Shown: positions 1 through 7,751, counted from the first letter of the stretch. The stretch is DNA of 10,107 nt from Gammaproteobacteria bacterium (GCA_003228965.1 QIGP01000387.1:1-10107); one strand, 5' to 3'. Numbers and translations: made by a program. Notes: generated by a model from the sequence alone, not told the origin.

Positions 1-19
1 TCTAACTCAGGTAAGTACC

Positions 20-1693
20 ATGACTGCCAAAACCCGTATAGACATTAGCCGCACCGTGCGCGCCCCGCGTGGAACAAAGCTCAACTGTAAGAGTTGGTTG
101 ACCGAAGCTCCTTATCGAATGTTGCAGAACAATCTCGATCCCGAGGTGGCCGAGCGCCCTGAAGAGTTGGTGGTATACGGTGGTATCGGCAAAGCCGCTC
201 GCAACTGGGAGGCGTTTGATCAAATTTTGGCGTCGTTGAAAGAGCTTGAAGACGACGAGAGCCTTTGTGTTCAGTCGGGTAAACCTGTGGGCGTGTTCAA
301 AACACACCGTGATGCGCCGCGAGTGTTTATCGCCAATTCGAACCTGGTGCCGGCGTGGGCGACCTGGGAACATTTTAACGAGCTCGATAAAAAAGACCTT
401 ATGATGTACGGACAGATGACCGCGGGCAGCTGGATCTACATTGGCTCGCAGGGAATTGTGCAGGGTACTTACGAAACCTTTGTTGAAGCGGCCAGGCAGC
501 ACTTTGACGGGAACGCGCTTGGCAAGTGGATTCTTACCGCAGGTCTTGGTGGCATGGGTGGGGCTCAGCCAATGGCCGCCACGATGGCCGGATTTTCTTG
601 TCTTGCCATTGAGTGCGATCAAACTCGCATCGACTTTAGATTGAGCAACCGCTATCTGGATACCAGTGCCGCATCCATTGAAGAAGCCATAACTATTATT
701 AACAGTGCTCATGCCAAAGGTGAGTCCATTTCAGTGGGCGTACCTGGTAACGCAGCCGAGCTCCTGCCACAAATGGTTAAAGACGGCGTTCGCCCAGACC
801 TGGTGACTGACCAGACTTCGGCGCACGATCCGGTTAACGGTTACCTGCCTCTGGGGTGGACCGTTGAACAATGGCGCCGTGAAATTAAACACAACCCTGA
901 AAAAGTGGCGGCCGAAGCACGCAAGTCGATGGCTGTCCATGTGCGCGCCATGCTCGAATACCACGATCTCGGCATTCCTACCGTCGACTACGGTAACAAC
1001 ATTCGACAAGAAGCGAAAAACGCAGGCGTTGACCGCGCATTCGATTTCCCGGGATTTGTCCCTGCGTATATTCGACCTTTGTTTTGCCGAGGCGTTGGGC
1101 CGTTTCGTTGGGTGGCGCTGTCCGGCGACCCCGAGGACATTTACAAAACTGACGCCAAAGTTAAAGAACTCATGCCCGACGACAAGCACCTGCACAACTG
1201 GCTCGACATGGCGCGAGAGCGCATCGACTTTCAAGGTTTGCCTGCTCGAATTTGCTGGGTGGGCCTTGGCGACCGCGATCGTCTGGGGCTCGCGTTTAAC
1301 GAAATGGTCAAGTCTGGTGAGTTAAAAGCACCGGTTGTGATTGGCCGGGACCACCTCGATTCGGGTTCGGTTACAAGTCCAAATCGTGAAACGGAGGCCA
1401 TGATGGACGGCTCTGACGCGGTCTCCGACTGGACCATGTTGAACCTCATGCTCAGCACGGCTGGCGGTGCCACCTGGGTGTCTTTACACCACGGAGGCGG
1501 TGTTGGCATGGGCTACTCGCAGCACGCGGGTCTTGTAATTTGCTGTGACGGCACCGATGAAGCGGCTAAAAGAATCAAGCGTGTGCTGTGGAACGATCCG
1601 GCTTCAGGTGTGATGCGCCACGCCGACGCGGGCTACGACATTGCTAAAGAGTGCGCGAGAGAGTTTGGTTTGAATTTGCCCTCGATGGAGTAA
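20..1693 (+). CDS. hutU: Urocanate hydratase (urocanase), complete
   Basis: This enzyme hydrates urocanate to 4-imidazolone-5-propionate, the second step of cytosolic histidine degradation, using tightly bound NAD+ as an electrophilic cofactor. The 557-aa length is the usual length for bacterial HutU. Conserved blocks are the N-terminal [14 protein letters not shown] (Tyr53), the glycine-rich NAD-binding [11 protein letters not shown] (about residues 173-183), ARICWVGLG with Cys412, which I take to match catalytic Cys410 of the Pseudomonas putida enzyme, and the C-terminal [16 protein letters not shown] block. The start is the first ATG in frame, with a weak AGG-containing ribosome-binding site about 9 bases upstream. 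Upstream sequence is cut by the window. hutH, which often follows hutU, is absent; a broken dioxygenase gene follows instead. The family is certain; regulation (for example by HutC) cannot be seen here. Confidence 0.98.
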   Translation: MTAKTRIDISRTVRAPRGTKLNCKSWLTEAPYRMLQNNLDPEVAERPEELVVYGGIGKAARNWEAFDQILASLKELEDDESLCVQSGKPVGVFKTHRDAPRVFIANSNLVPAWATWEHFNELDKKDLMMYGQMTAGSWIYIGSQGIVQGTYETFVEAARQHFDGNALGKWILTAGLGGMGGAQPMAATMAGFSCLAIECDQTRIDFRLSNRYLDTSAASIEEAITIINSAHAKGESISVGVPGNAAELLPQMVKDGVRPDLVTDQTSAHDPVNGYLPLGWTVEQWRREIKHNPEKVAAEARKSMAVHVRAMLEYHDLGIPTVDYGNNIRQEAKNAGVDRAFDFPGFVPAYIRPLFCRGVGPFRWVALSGDPEDIYKTDAKVKELMPDDKHLHNWLDMARERIDFQGLPARICWVGLGDRDRLGLAFNEMVKSGELKAPVVIGRDHLDSGSVTSPNRETEAMMDGSDAVSDWTMLNLMLSTAGGATWVSLHHGGGVGMGYSQHAGLVICCDGTDEAAKRIKRVLWNDPASGVMRHADAGYDIAKECAREFGLNLPSME

Positions 1694-1717
1694 GCTGTCG
1701 GCTTACTTTAAGCTTTT
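1690..1717 (+). terminator. Weak intrinsic-terminator-like hairpin after hutU
   Basis: GTAAGC (1690-1695) and GCTTAC (1701-1706) form a perfect 6-bp stem with a 5-base loop. It overlaps the hutU stop codon and is followed by a T-rich but interrupted tail (TTTAAGCTTTT). The stem is short and the tail is not a clean U-run, so it may only attenuate transcription into the next gene or have no role. Confidence 0.35.
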
Positions 1718-1729
1718 GAGGCGAGTTTG

Positions 1730-2160
1730 ATGAGTCTTTCGCACGACCACAATAACTACGAACGCGACGGTTATATATTGGTTCGCGGAATGTACGAAGT
1801 CGGTGAGCTAGAACAGGTTCATGAAGTACTGGAGCGTTTTCACGCAGCTTGGTTAGCAGGCAACTCAGGGCACTATCAAAGTGGAGCCGTAAACAGCGCG
1901 TACATCACGGACAAGAAGTATCTGGGTGAACGTGATTGAGAGATTCTTTTCGAATTTATCGGCAGCACCAAAATTGCAGCACTGCTGAAACAGGTTTTAC
2001 CCAATGGTGCCATGTTCATTGGCACCCAGTTGTTTTTTGACCCGGCCCAAAACGATAAAGAGAACTACTGGCATCGCGATATTCAGTACAACAATCTGAC
2101 CATAGAAGAAGTACCCCACAGTATACTATTGACCGTGACTGTTGAGTTTGTCTTCCGTCA
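1730..2160 (+). pseudogene. Phytanoyl-CoA dioxygenase (PhyH)-like gene, nonsense-broken and 3'-truncated
   Basis: This is the front half of a non-haem Fe(II)/2-oxoglutarate-dependent oxygenase. The start is ATG 1730, with GAGG at 1718-1721 as ribosome-binding site (8-base spacing). The first 69 codons carry the typical N-terminal YERDGYILVRG stretch and end at TGA 1937-1939. The same frame then continues without a shift as EILFEFIGSTK and on to NYWHRDIQY, which holds the HxD iron ligands (His115 and Asp117, counting the stop as codon 70). Recognisable family sequence fades at about 2110-2150, and the frame then runs into the antisense of the ygiQ 3' end. The distal His ligand and the 2-oxoglutarate-binding Arg are missing, so no active enzyme is expected. 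The family usually has about 250-300 residues, so roughly half is left. The stop could have arisen from CGA (Arg) by one C-to-T change; that is inference. The family call is good; the original substrate is unknown. Confidence 0.8.
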
Positions 2161-2161
2161 G

Positions 2162-4348
2162 CTACTTGGAAGGCCGAGCCGGCCGATGCTTCGGCTTCTT
2201 GCTACCCGTATCACGCGGTGGAAGTCCCGTGTGCTGCGTCAGCATCTGGTTCTTTTGCATGCGTTTATTGTGAGCCTGACTAGAATTCTTGCGCCGATGC
2301 GCTGAGTAGCTCTGTACTTCATCCACAAGCGGAACAAGCTTACCGGGTCCCGGCCCGATCAGGTCTTTACGCCCGAGCGCCGTCAGTTCCTTGCGGATGA
2401 GTGGCCAGTTAAGCGGGTCGTGATAGCGCAGTAACGCCTTGTGCAGGCGTCTTTGTTCCGGTGACTTAATAACTTCGACCGTGTCACTCTTGTAGCTCAC
2501 TTTCTTCAGTGGATTTTTGCCAGAGTGATACATAGCCGTGGCCGTGGCCATAGGTGACGGATAAAACGCCTGCACCTGGTCAGCGCGGAATCCATTCTCT
2601 TTCAACCACAAGGCCAGGTTAATCATGTCTGTGTCAGTAGTGCCAGGGTGTGCCGCAATGAAGTAGGGAATCAGGTATTGTTCCTTGCCCGCTTCCTTGG
2701 TGTACTTCTCAAACATTTCCTTGAAACGATCGTACGAACCAATGCCTGGCTTCATCATTTTGTCGAGCGGACCGCGTTCGGTATGCTCTGGCGCAATTTT
2801 CAGGTAACCACCGACATGATGTGTAACCAGTTCTTTCACGTATTCAGGATCTTCGACAGCGAGGTCGTACCGCAATCCTGAGGCGATCAGGATTTTTTTA
2901 ATGCCTGGTAAATCACGCGCTTTGCGATACAGCTGCGTTAGTGAACTGTGATCGGTGTTGAGGTTTTTGCAAATGCCGGGATACACGCAGCTCGGGCGTC
3001 GGCAAGCGGCTTCAATTTCCGGGCTTTTGCAGGCAAGTCGGTACATGTTAGCGGTGGGCCCGCCCAGATCGGAAATAACGCCGGTGAAGCCTGGAACTTT
3101 GTCGCGAATGTCTTCAATCTCGCCAAGAATAGATTCTTCCGAACGGTTTTGAATAATACGCCCTTCGTGTTCGGTGATAGAGCAAAACGTGCAGCCGCCG
3201 AAACAGCCGCGCATGATATTTACCGAGAAGCGAATCATTTCGTAGGCAGGAATATTCTGGTCGCCGTAAGACGGGTGAGGCACGCGCTGGAACGGCTGTG
3301 CGAAAACGTAATCCATTTCTTCGGTCGACAAAGGAATGGGTGGCGGTGTCAGCCATAGATCGTGATCGCCGTGAGCCTGCACCAGTGCGCGGGCGTTGCC
3401 TGGATTGGTTTCAAGATGTAGCACACGGTTGGCGTGTGCGTAGAGTACCGGGTCGTTACGCACTTTTTCAAACGAAGGCAAGCGTATGACTGTGCGGTCG
3501 CGGTTTTTTCGTGCATCGGGCACGAAGCGTAAAACTTTACCGCCGCCTTCGACAACGGAGGCTTTTTCGCACTCGCTGGAGTCTGTTGTGCTGACATAGG
3601 GGTTAACGATATGATCAACTTTACCGGGACGGTCGACGCGGGTTGAGTCAATCTCCCACCAGCCCTGTGGCGTCTTGCGGCGCATAAACGCGCAGCCGCG
3701 AATGTCCATCATGGTGTCGACGGTATCACCGCGGGCAAAGCGGTGTGAAACTTCAACGAGCGCGCGCTCAGCGTTGCCGTACAGCAAAATGTCGGCCGTC
3801 GCATCGACCAGAATTGAGCGACGAATACTTTCCTGCCAGTAATCGTAGTGGGCGATGCGTCGTAACGACGCCTCGATACCACCCAGAACCAGCGGTACGT
3901 CCGGGTAGGCTTCTCGTACACGTTGTGAGTAGACCAACGAGCAACGATCGGGGCGCGATCCGCCTAGTCCGCCCGCTGTATACGCGTCGTCCGAACGCAT
4001 TTTGCGATCGGCCGTGTAGCGGTTAATCATCGAATCCATGTTGCCGGCGGTCACGCCAAAATAAAGATTCGGTTTGCCGAGCGCTTCGAAAGCGGTTTTT
4101 GATTTCCAGTCGGGTTGTGCAATGAGACCAACACGAAATCCCTGCGATTCCAGCAGGCGCCCAATGATCGCCATACCAAAAGAGGGGTGGTCCACGTAGG
4201 CATCGCCGGTGACCAGGATAATGTCGCAGCTATCCCAGCCAAGCGTGTCCATCTCGTCGCGCGACATCGGCAAAAACGGGGCGGTCGGGTAGCACTCGGC
4301 CCAGTACTTCGGATAGTCGAATAGTTTGGTCGTTGTCGTAGTAGACAT
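2162..4348 (-). CDS. ygiQ: YgiQ-family radical SAM protein (UPF0313)
   Basis: This is a complete 728-aa protein, close to the length of Escherichia coli YgiQ. The N-terminal third, starting near [20 protein letters not shown], is the family's cobalamin-binding-like domain. The radical SAM core has the cluster-binding CX3CX2C motif [10 protein letters not shown] with Cys382, Cys386 and Cys389. The conserved stretch [18 protein letters not shown] lies further on, followed by the DUF3362-type end and a basic, probably disordered tail ([12 protein letters not shown]). The reaction and substrate of the family are not established; a 4Fe-4S cluster generating a 5'-deoxyadenosyl radical is expected from the motif. 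The start is ATG 4348; its ribosome-binding site is weak, and a TACACT -10-like box lies at 4377-4382 (minus strand). The gene is convergent with the broken PhyH-like gene, and its stop at 2162 almost abuts that remnant, which suggests a rearrangement junction. Confidence 0.95.
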   Translation of the reverse strand: MSTTTTTKLFDYPKYWAECYPTAPFLPMSRDEMDTLGWDSCDIILVTGDAYVDHPSFGMAIIGRLLESQGFRVGLIAQPDWKSKTAFEALGKPNLYFGVTAGNMDSMINRYTADRKMRSDDAYTAGGLGGSRPDRCSLVYSQRVREAYPDVPLVLGGIEASLRRIAHYDYWQESIRRSILVDATADILLYGNAERALVEVSHRFARGDTVDTMMDIRGCAFMRRKTPQGWWEIDSTRVDRPGKVDHIVNPYVSTTDSSECEKASVVEGGGKVLRFVPDARKNRDRTVIRLPSFEKVRNDPVLYAHANRVLHLETNPGNARALVQAHGDHDLWLTPPPIPLSTEEMDYVFAQPFQRVPHPSYGDQNIPAYEMIRFSVNIMRGCFGGCTFCSITEHEGRIIQNRSEESILGEIEDIRDKVPGFTGVISDLGGPTANMYRLACKSPEIEAACRRPSCVYPGICKNLNTDHSSLTQLYRKARDLPGIKKILIASGLRYDLAVEDPEYVKELVTHHVGGYLKIAPEHTERGPLDKMMKPGIGSYDRFKEMFEKYTKEAGKEQYLIPYFIAAHPGTTDTDMINLALWLKENGFRADQVQAFYPSPMATATAMYHSGKNPLKKVSYKSDTVEVIKSPEQRRLHKALLRYHDPLNWPLIRKELTALGRKDLIGPGPGKLVPLVDEVQSYSAHRRKNSSQAHNKRMQKNQMLTQHTGLPPRDTGSKKPKHRPARPSK

Positions 4349-4471
4349 GGTGCTTATCGCTGTTTAGTGGCCGCGAAGTGTAGCAGCTTTCGTCTGTCTG
4401 GCCTGTGAGAACGCAATATATGATGCGCTCTTATTACCCGCTAATTCACCGATTCCTATTGTTTGGTTGCC

Positions 4472-4496
4472 AAAAAAAAGCCTCCGTTTGGGAGCT
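4472..4496 (-). terminator. Leftward intrinsic terminator upstream of ygiQ
   Basis: Read on the minus strand, AGCTCC, loop CAAAC and GGAGGCT pair as a 6-bp stem with one bulged G, directly followed by eight T (the A-run at 4472-4479 on the plus strand). The hairpin plus clean U-tract is the classical intrinsic-terminator form. The only gene to its right runs the other way, so it either ends an antisense or small RNA made over 4497 to about 4800, or is left from a lost minus-strand gene. The bulge lowers confidence. Confidence 0.5.
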
Positions 4497-4523
4497 GTAG
4501 CTATCTGAGTCGGCGTATTTTAC

Positions 4524-4552
4524 TTGTTATTTTGGTACCTAGATAATAATAT
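4524..4552 (+). promoter_or_regulatory. Sigma70-type promoter for the 82-aa gene, predicted leaderless
   Basis: TTGTTA (4524-4529) and TAATAT (4547-4552) are separated by exactly 17 bases, close to the sigma70 consensus. The expected transcription start, about 7 bases after the -10 box, falls on or beside the A of the ATG at 4559. No Shine-Dalgarno-like sequence lies between the -10 box and the ATG, which fits a leaderless transcript. This is a motif-based prediction. Confidence 0.55.
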
Positions 4553-4558
4553 AACAAC

Positions 4559-4807
4559 ATGAGCAAAGCCATCGTACGCGTACAAACAGGGGTCCGCATT
4601 GAGAAGCGGATATTAAAAGTCTTGAAAGGGCTCGCCGAACAGCTGGATATATCGCTGGGTGACCTGCTCGAAGGAATGACATTGCACTGCTTTGAGGGAA
4701 CGCCGCCGTTTTCGCAAATAACGCTAAACAAGATTACCCAACTTAAAGAAGTTTACGATTTGGATCTCACCGCGGCCGACAGTCACAAATTACATGAGCC
4801 TTCCTAG
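4559..4807 (+). CDS. Conserved hypothetical 82-aa protein, possibly ribbon-helix-helix-like
   Basis: The 82-aa protein begins with a short strand-like segment (AIVRVQTGVRIEKR), followed by helical stretches (LKVLKGLAEQLDISLGDLLEG) and the ending LDLTAADSHKL. I recognise this as a conserved hypothetical family of several bacterial phyla but know no assigned function. A short beta strand followed by two helices and the phrase LDISLGDLLEG resemble small ribbon-helix-helix DNA-binding proteins; that is inference from sequence shape only. The ATG at 4559 lacks a ribosome-binding site but sits where the promoter at 4524-4552 would start transcription. Its last 14 bases overlap the ATG of a second, truncated reading frame at 4794, suggesting a former translationally coupled pair. 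It is divergent from ygiQ. Confidence 0.8.
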   Translation: MSKAIVRVQTGVRIEKRILKVLKGLAEQLDISLGDLLEGMTLHCFEGTPPFSQITLNKITQLKEVYDLDLTAADSHKLHEPS

Positions 4808-4952
4808 TTCACAGCCAGGCATCTTGTCAGCTCTGACGCAACGGTTTATCAACCGTACTGTCGACGTTGAGTCTTTCGGCCACGTAGAACACGTACAGGT
4901 TGCCTACGATTTGTTAGTGGCTTACGACTACTTTGACGCCGTGGTTTTGTAA
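4794..4952 (+). pseudogene. Truncated 52-codon remnant of a partner gene overlapping the 82-aa gene
   Basis: This frame starts at ATG 4794, inside the 3' end of the 82-aa gene and shifted by +1, and ends at TAA 4950-4952. The peptide contains LTQRFINRTVDVESFGHVEHVQ followed by a helical VAYDLLVAYDYFDAV. The F-x-H-x-x-H-x-x-x-A pattern resembles the N-terminal part of small hypothetical proteins with an F(x)HxxHLxxAW motif, which I recall beside genes of the 82-aa type; that memory has not been checked. It stops shortly after this motif, and repeat DNA starts right at the stop, so it is probably a 3'-truncated gene. A genuine short gene cannot be ruled out. Confidence 0.5.
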
Positions 4953-5006
4953 GAGATTGCCGCGCCCTTCGGGCTCGCAATGACGTAGCTCTTTGGGGCT
5001 CGCAAT
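4953..5006. repeat. REP-like hairpin repeat plus a second half-copy
   Basis: ATTGC (4956-4960) pairs with GCAAT (4977-4981) around an inner GCCC-TTC-GGGC stem (4964-4974), making a small imperfect hairpin. The right arm, GGGCTCGCAAT, occurs twice, at 4971-4981 and 4996-5006, 25 bases apart. The wording GAGATTGCCGCG...CTCGCAATGACG is of a kind I know as dispersed intergenic repeats in many proteobacteria. It may also act as a transcription end for the small genes to its left, although no U-run follows. Confidence 0.5.
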
Positions 5007-5008
5007 AA

Positions 5009-5118
5009 GGTTCTGTCGCAAATAGCTGTTTTATCACTTTCGCCATTTCAAAAATACCTTAGTTTACAGCGTTTCTAAACACCAGAATACGCTCCAAAAC
5101 GCTATTTGCGACAGAACC
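5009..5118. mobile_element. 110-bp MITE-like element with perfect 18-bp terminal inverted repeats
   Basis: GGTTCTGTCGCAAATAGC at 5009-5026 is matched exactly by its reverse complement at 5101-5118. A further GTTTT match extends the repeat inward with a one-base offset. The inside is about 74 bases of AT-rich DNA with no reading frame. The ends resemble those of IS6-family elements (IS26 begins GGCACTGTTGCAAATAG), so a non-autonomous IS6-derived element is a reasonable guess. No target-site duplication is seen: the 8 bases on either side (CGCAATAA and CTGATTTC) do not match. Alternatives are a MITE of another family or a transcribed hairpin. Confidence 0.65.
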
Positions 5119-5259
5119 CTGATTTCACTCCGCCCCCTTTTTTTGGAGACTAGATTAACTCCAATGGTAATCATCGCATTGCGCTTGCGGAGCGTACATT
5201 AATGCGTTGCTTGTACAACGAACCGAGCCGCATAGGGTTTGACCGCTGGCAGTCCCTGC
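5119..5259. other. Gene-free stretch between the inverted-repeat element and the terminator
   Basis: No convincing gene is present; with the repeats to its left this makes 4953-5315 gene-free. Visible items are a C5T7 run at 5133-5144 flanked by CTCC and GGAG, and a nested inverted repeat with CGCATT (5175-5180) against AATGCG (5201-5206) and inner CGCT (5182-5185) against AGCG (5191-5194). Neither has a clear function. Confidence 0.5.
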
Positions 5260-5292
5260 AAAAAAACCGGATGCGTCGCAAAACGCACCCGG
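5260..5292 (-). terminator. Strong intrinsic terminator of the large minus-strand gene
   Basis: On the minus strand CCGGGTGCGT and ACGCATCCGG form a 10-bp stem (one G-T pair) with a 6-base loop, followed at once by seven T (A-run 5260-5266 on the plus strand). It lies 23 bases after the TAA of the gene ending at 5316, so it almost certainly ends that transcript. Confidence 0.9.
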
Positions 5293-5315
5293 CCTGTCGT
5301 GCTGCTCCGTGACTC

Positions 5316-7460
5316 TTAGTTCCCAGGTTTTACAGGCGGGCACTCCTCGCACGGTTCGACCAATGCAAAAGCACCGACGTCCGTCTGATCATAGCCGCCC
5401 AAACGAGAGTAACCATTGGTGCCGGTTGCATCCACGTCAATGATCTCTGCAAATGCAGCCTGAGTACACGCGGTGCCCGTCAAAAAGTCTCCAGCCGCAT
5501 AAGATTTGTAATACTCAAAGGGTGGTGCTTGCACAAATCCGGTGGCATCTGCACCACCTGCAGTTCCCGAAGTTGCGGCAATGGCTACATTGTTGCCATC
5601 ACCACGCTCGACACTATGGGAATAGTTTGCAAAACCGTTCGGATGCCTTGCACGGAAACCAAGTTCGACAGTGGTTCCAGGGCCTGCTTCGATGATCCCA
5701 CAGTCAACTGACGCCCCACTGGCGGCGAACACCAACGCCTGACAGAAGTTGTTATCGACACGCAACATCATGTGAAAAGCAACAGTGTTGCCAGCCAGGT
5801 TTCGAATGCGCCGACTTTCGGGTGCATCCACCGTGGTGACAGTACCTTCCGGGAACGGTGCGGCAATATCCGGAACCTTTAAAACGACCCCCTCGGGTTC
5901 CCACTCAATCGGAGCTGCGGAGCCCACTTTGAATAACTCGAGTTTGAGTTCATATAAACCGGCTGAGGTATCGTCACCATCTGCACGAGTGGCAGGAGCA
6001 CCCGGCAATTTTCGGGTTTCAAAATATCCGCTGGCGAGATCCACGTGCTCATTTAGAGTCGTCCATTCAATCCCGGGCGCCGGTGGCGCTGGGGGTTTGA
6101 TCCGGAATGTGTTGGGAGCCGGTCCGCCTGCGTCCGGTCCAAGCCGATCGGATGGATAGCTCAATATACCGCCGGTCAGAACGCGATAATGCCGATATAC
6201 ATCACGATCTAGCGGCTGCCAACCTCCAACGTTGGCGTCTATTCCATTGGGGTCGGTCAGGCGACGATACGACCACAGATAGTGGGTGACGCCTTTGGCT
6301 ATAAGCTCCGTTCGACTAAAGTCCACACGTGGCTCAAGGGTTGTACCAAACGGTGAACCACCGGTGGTTAGGCCATCAGTCTGAATTTCGTCAATGCTGA
6401 CGCCCGGGCCAATTGACATGACGGCAACCTGACAACCTGTAAGGTCTACTTCGGGGTCGCAAGTGGGCACACGCGGATCGGTGATGTTGATCGTGATATC
6501 CGAACCACACGCGTAGTTCCAGTAGGTGTTACAGGCTAATGGTGGTCGGTACACGGTTTGATCGGTGCCGTTGATCGGGTATTCAACCCAGACATAGACG
6601 TCAGGTTTATCCCCCAAACAGTTATACGGCACAAGCACTGTGAAGCGACCGCTTGCGTCGGTTGTACGCACTGCAATTTGGTCGCACCGATAGCGCCACC
6701 AAAAAGGTGTAAAACAAAAGTACGGATGCAGTAAATAAAAATTTTCGATTAATGTGCTTCGAAGAAACGACTCTGAACTTGAGCTCAGACCGGTAATGAG
6801 TTCACCGGGTAACGTGTCGATAGGCCGAGAAATAAATTCACGACTAGCGGTTACTCGACGCGGCGAGATTTGTGTGCGCGCGAAAGCGTTGCTGTCCAGA
6901 TCGAATTCAGAATCGATGGTACGAAAACCAGGTACAGGATCGGGTCGCGGACCGGGTGGCTGCAGCTTGGGCGGTTTACGCAGAATCTCGATAAGATCAT
7001 CGCGTAAACGAAACAGTTCGAGGTCGGGCAGCACGAAAAGCCAACGGCGCGGATCCACTTCGCAAATGTGGACTATCGCATCACAGACAGGCCGACCGTT
7101 CTTGAGCACCCTACCCGTGACCCAACACACGCAAAATGGCCAAAAATCCAAAATGTTTCCGGGAATAATGATCCTGTCAACGAGGTTTCCGGGCGTAAGC
7201 ACGGCTTCAAACGCTGATATTCTACGCAGAGTTTGCAGAGTCGGCGGCGTGTCGTTATCAAGTTCGGGGCCGAATAACACCTGGCGCTTGCGCGCGTCGG
7301 TTGCCGAAAACGGAAGTGTGACCTTACCGTTCTTTACGGGTACGCGGTCAGTAAATGACCCATCCCGTTTGAATACGTAGGCGACAATGTCGCCATCATA
7401 TGAGGTAGTTCCTGCGATCGAAATCGCAAGTGAAATGCTGTCATGTTTTTGTTGAGCCAT
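5316..7460 (-). CDS. Large cysteine-rich hypothetical protein with a carboxypeptidase-regulatory-like segment
   Basis: I do not recognise this 714-aa protein and assign no function. It is rich in beta-strand-like, Gly/Asp/Thr-containing sequence. An N-terminal beta-rich region (about 1-105) is followed by FCVCWVTGRVLKNGRPVCDA (from about 109), which looks like the first strands of a carboxypeptidase-regulatory or transthyretin-like fold. A proline-rich linker lies at about 155-172. The segment TTDASGRFTVLVPYNC (about 262-280) and DKPDVYVWVEYP again have that fold's signature. A C-terminal region has DNNFCQALVF near 570 and a tail PCEECPPVKPGN. I count 16 cysteines, unusual for a protein without a visible signal peptide. 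I chose ATG 7460 (MAQQK), with GGATG about 10 bases upstream; ATG 7472 or TTG 7574 would add 4 or 38 residues. A strong terminator follows, so it is probably monocistronic. Confidence 0.8.
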   Translation of the reverse strand: MAQQKHDSISLAISIAGTTSYDGDIVAYVFKRDGSFTDRVPVKNGKVTLPFSATDARKRQVLFGPELDNDTPPTLQTLRRISAFEAVLTPGNLVDRIIIPGNILDFWPFCVCWVTGRVLKNGRPVCDAIVHICEVDPRRWLFVLPDLELFRLRDDLIEILRKPPKLQPPGPRPDPVPGFRTIDSEFDLDSNAFARTQISPRRVTASREFISRPIDTLPGELITGLSSSSESFLRSTLIENFYLLHPYFCFTPFWWRYRCDQIAVRTTDASGRFTVLVPYNCLGDKPDVYVWVEYPINGTDQTVYRPPLACNTYWNYACGSDITINITDPRVPTCDPEVDLTGCQVAVMSIGPGVSIDEIQTDGLTTGGSPFGTTLEPRVDFSRTELIAKGVTHYLWSYRRLTDPNGIDANVGGWQPLDRDVYRHYRVLTGGILSYPSDRLGPDAGGPAPNTFRIKPPAPPAPGIEWTTLNEHVDLASGYFETRKLPGAPATRADGDDTSAGLYELKLELFKVGSAAPIEWEPEGVVLKVPDIAAPFPEGTVTTVDAPESRRIRNLAGNTVAFHMMLRVDNNFCQALVFAASGASVDCGIIEAGPGTTVELGFRARHPNGFANYSHSVERGDGNNVAIAATSGTAGGADATGFVQAPPFEYYKSYAAGDFLTGTACTQAAFAEIIDVDATGTNGYSRLGGYDQTDVGAFALVEPCEECPPVKPGN

Positions 7461-7715
7461 ATCGAAAACCATCCGTGTTTCAAATGAAAAAGGCAGCTCA
7501 AGGCAGAAAGTCAGGGTTACAACCTTTACAGTGGTTGCGATGACTGTTGAGTTCTTCCAATCCTTGGAGCTCAATTGTTACAGCGATGTACTGGCGATAA
7601 TTCCTTCATCGGAGAATCAAGCTCTTGAATATGCAGAATATTCGTTAACCAGAAAAATCGGTTCGCAGGAATATAAAATAGGAAAAAAGCGTAGACTGGA
7701 AGGCAACAGGAATAG

Positions 7716-7744
7716 AAAAAGGGTCAGGTTTGAATGGCACTAAG
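7716..7744. repeat. Possible insertion-sequence end or dispersed repeat fragment
   Basis: The stretch AAAAAGGGTCAGG followed by TTTGAATGGCACTAAG resembles GGGTCAGG...ATGGCACTTAAG motifs I recall at the ends of insertion elements or next to REP-associated transposases in gammaproteobacteria. Only one copy is present and there is no transposase in the window, so it would be a solo end or footprint. The call rests on memory of the motif. Confidence 0.3.
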
Positions 7745-7751
7745 TTTAAGC

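Noticed and set aside
731..1234. 167-aa minus-strand ORF within hutU
   Set aside because: It is a shadow of the urocanase gene, whose conserved motifs run through the whole interval.
2182..2195. GCCGA-TGCT-TCGGC hairpin as a terminator between the PhyH remnant and ygiQ
   Set aside because: The 5-bp stem lies inside the ygiQ coding sequence and lacks a U-run on either strand.
2012..2305. Separate 97-aa plus-strand gene
   Set aside because: Its first part is the continuation of the broken dioxygenase frame, and its last part is antisense to the ygiQ 3' end; it is not an independent gene.
4953..5118. CRISPR array
   Set aside because: There are only two short copies of an 11-base motif and one inverted-repeat pair; no regular repeat-spacer pattern exists.
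6754..7380. 208-aa plus-strand ORF antisense to the 714-aa gene
   Set aside because: It is Arg/Ser-rich composition typical of an antisense frame, with no start signal, while the opposite strand has a long continuous frame and its own terminator.
7531..7743. 70-aa plus-strand ORF between the two divergent genes
   Set aside because: It has no ribosome-binding site, a low-complexity basic end and no recognisable motif; it overlaps the probable promoter region and an IS-end-like motif.
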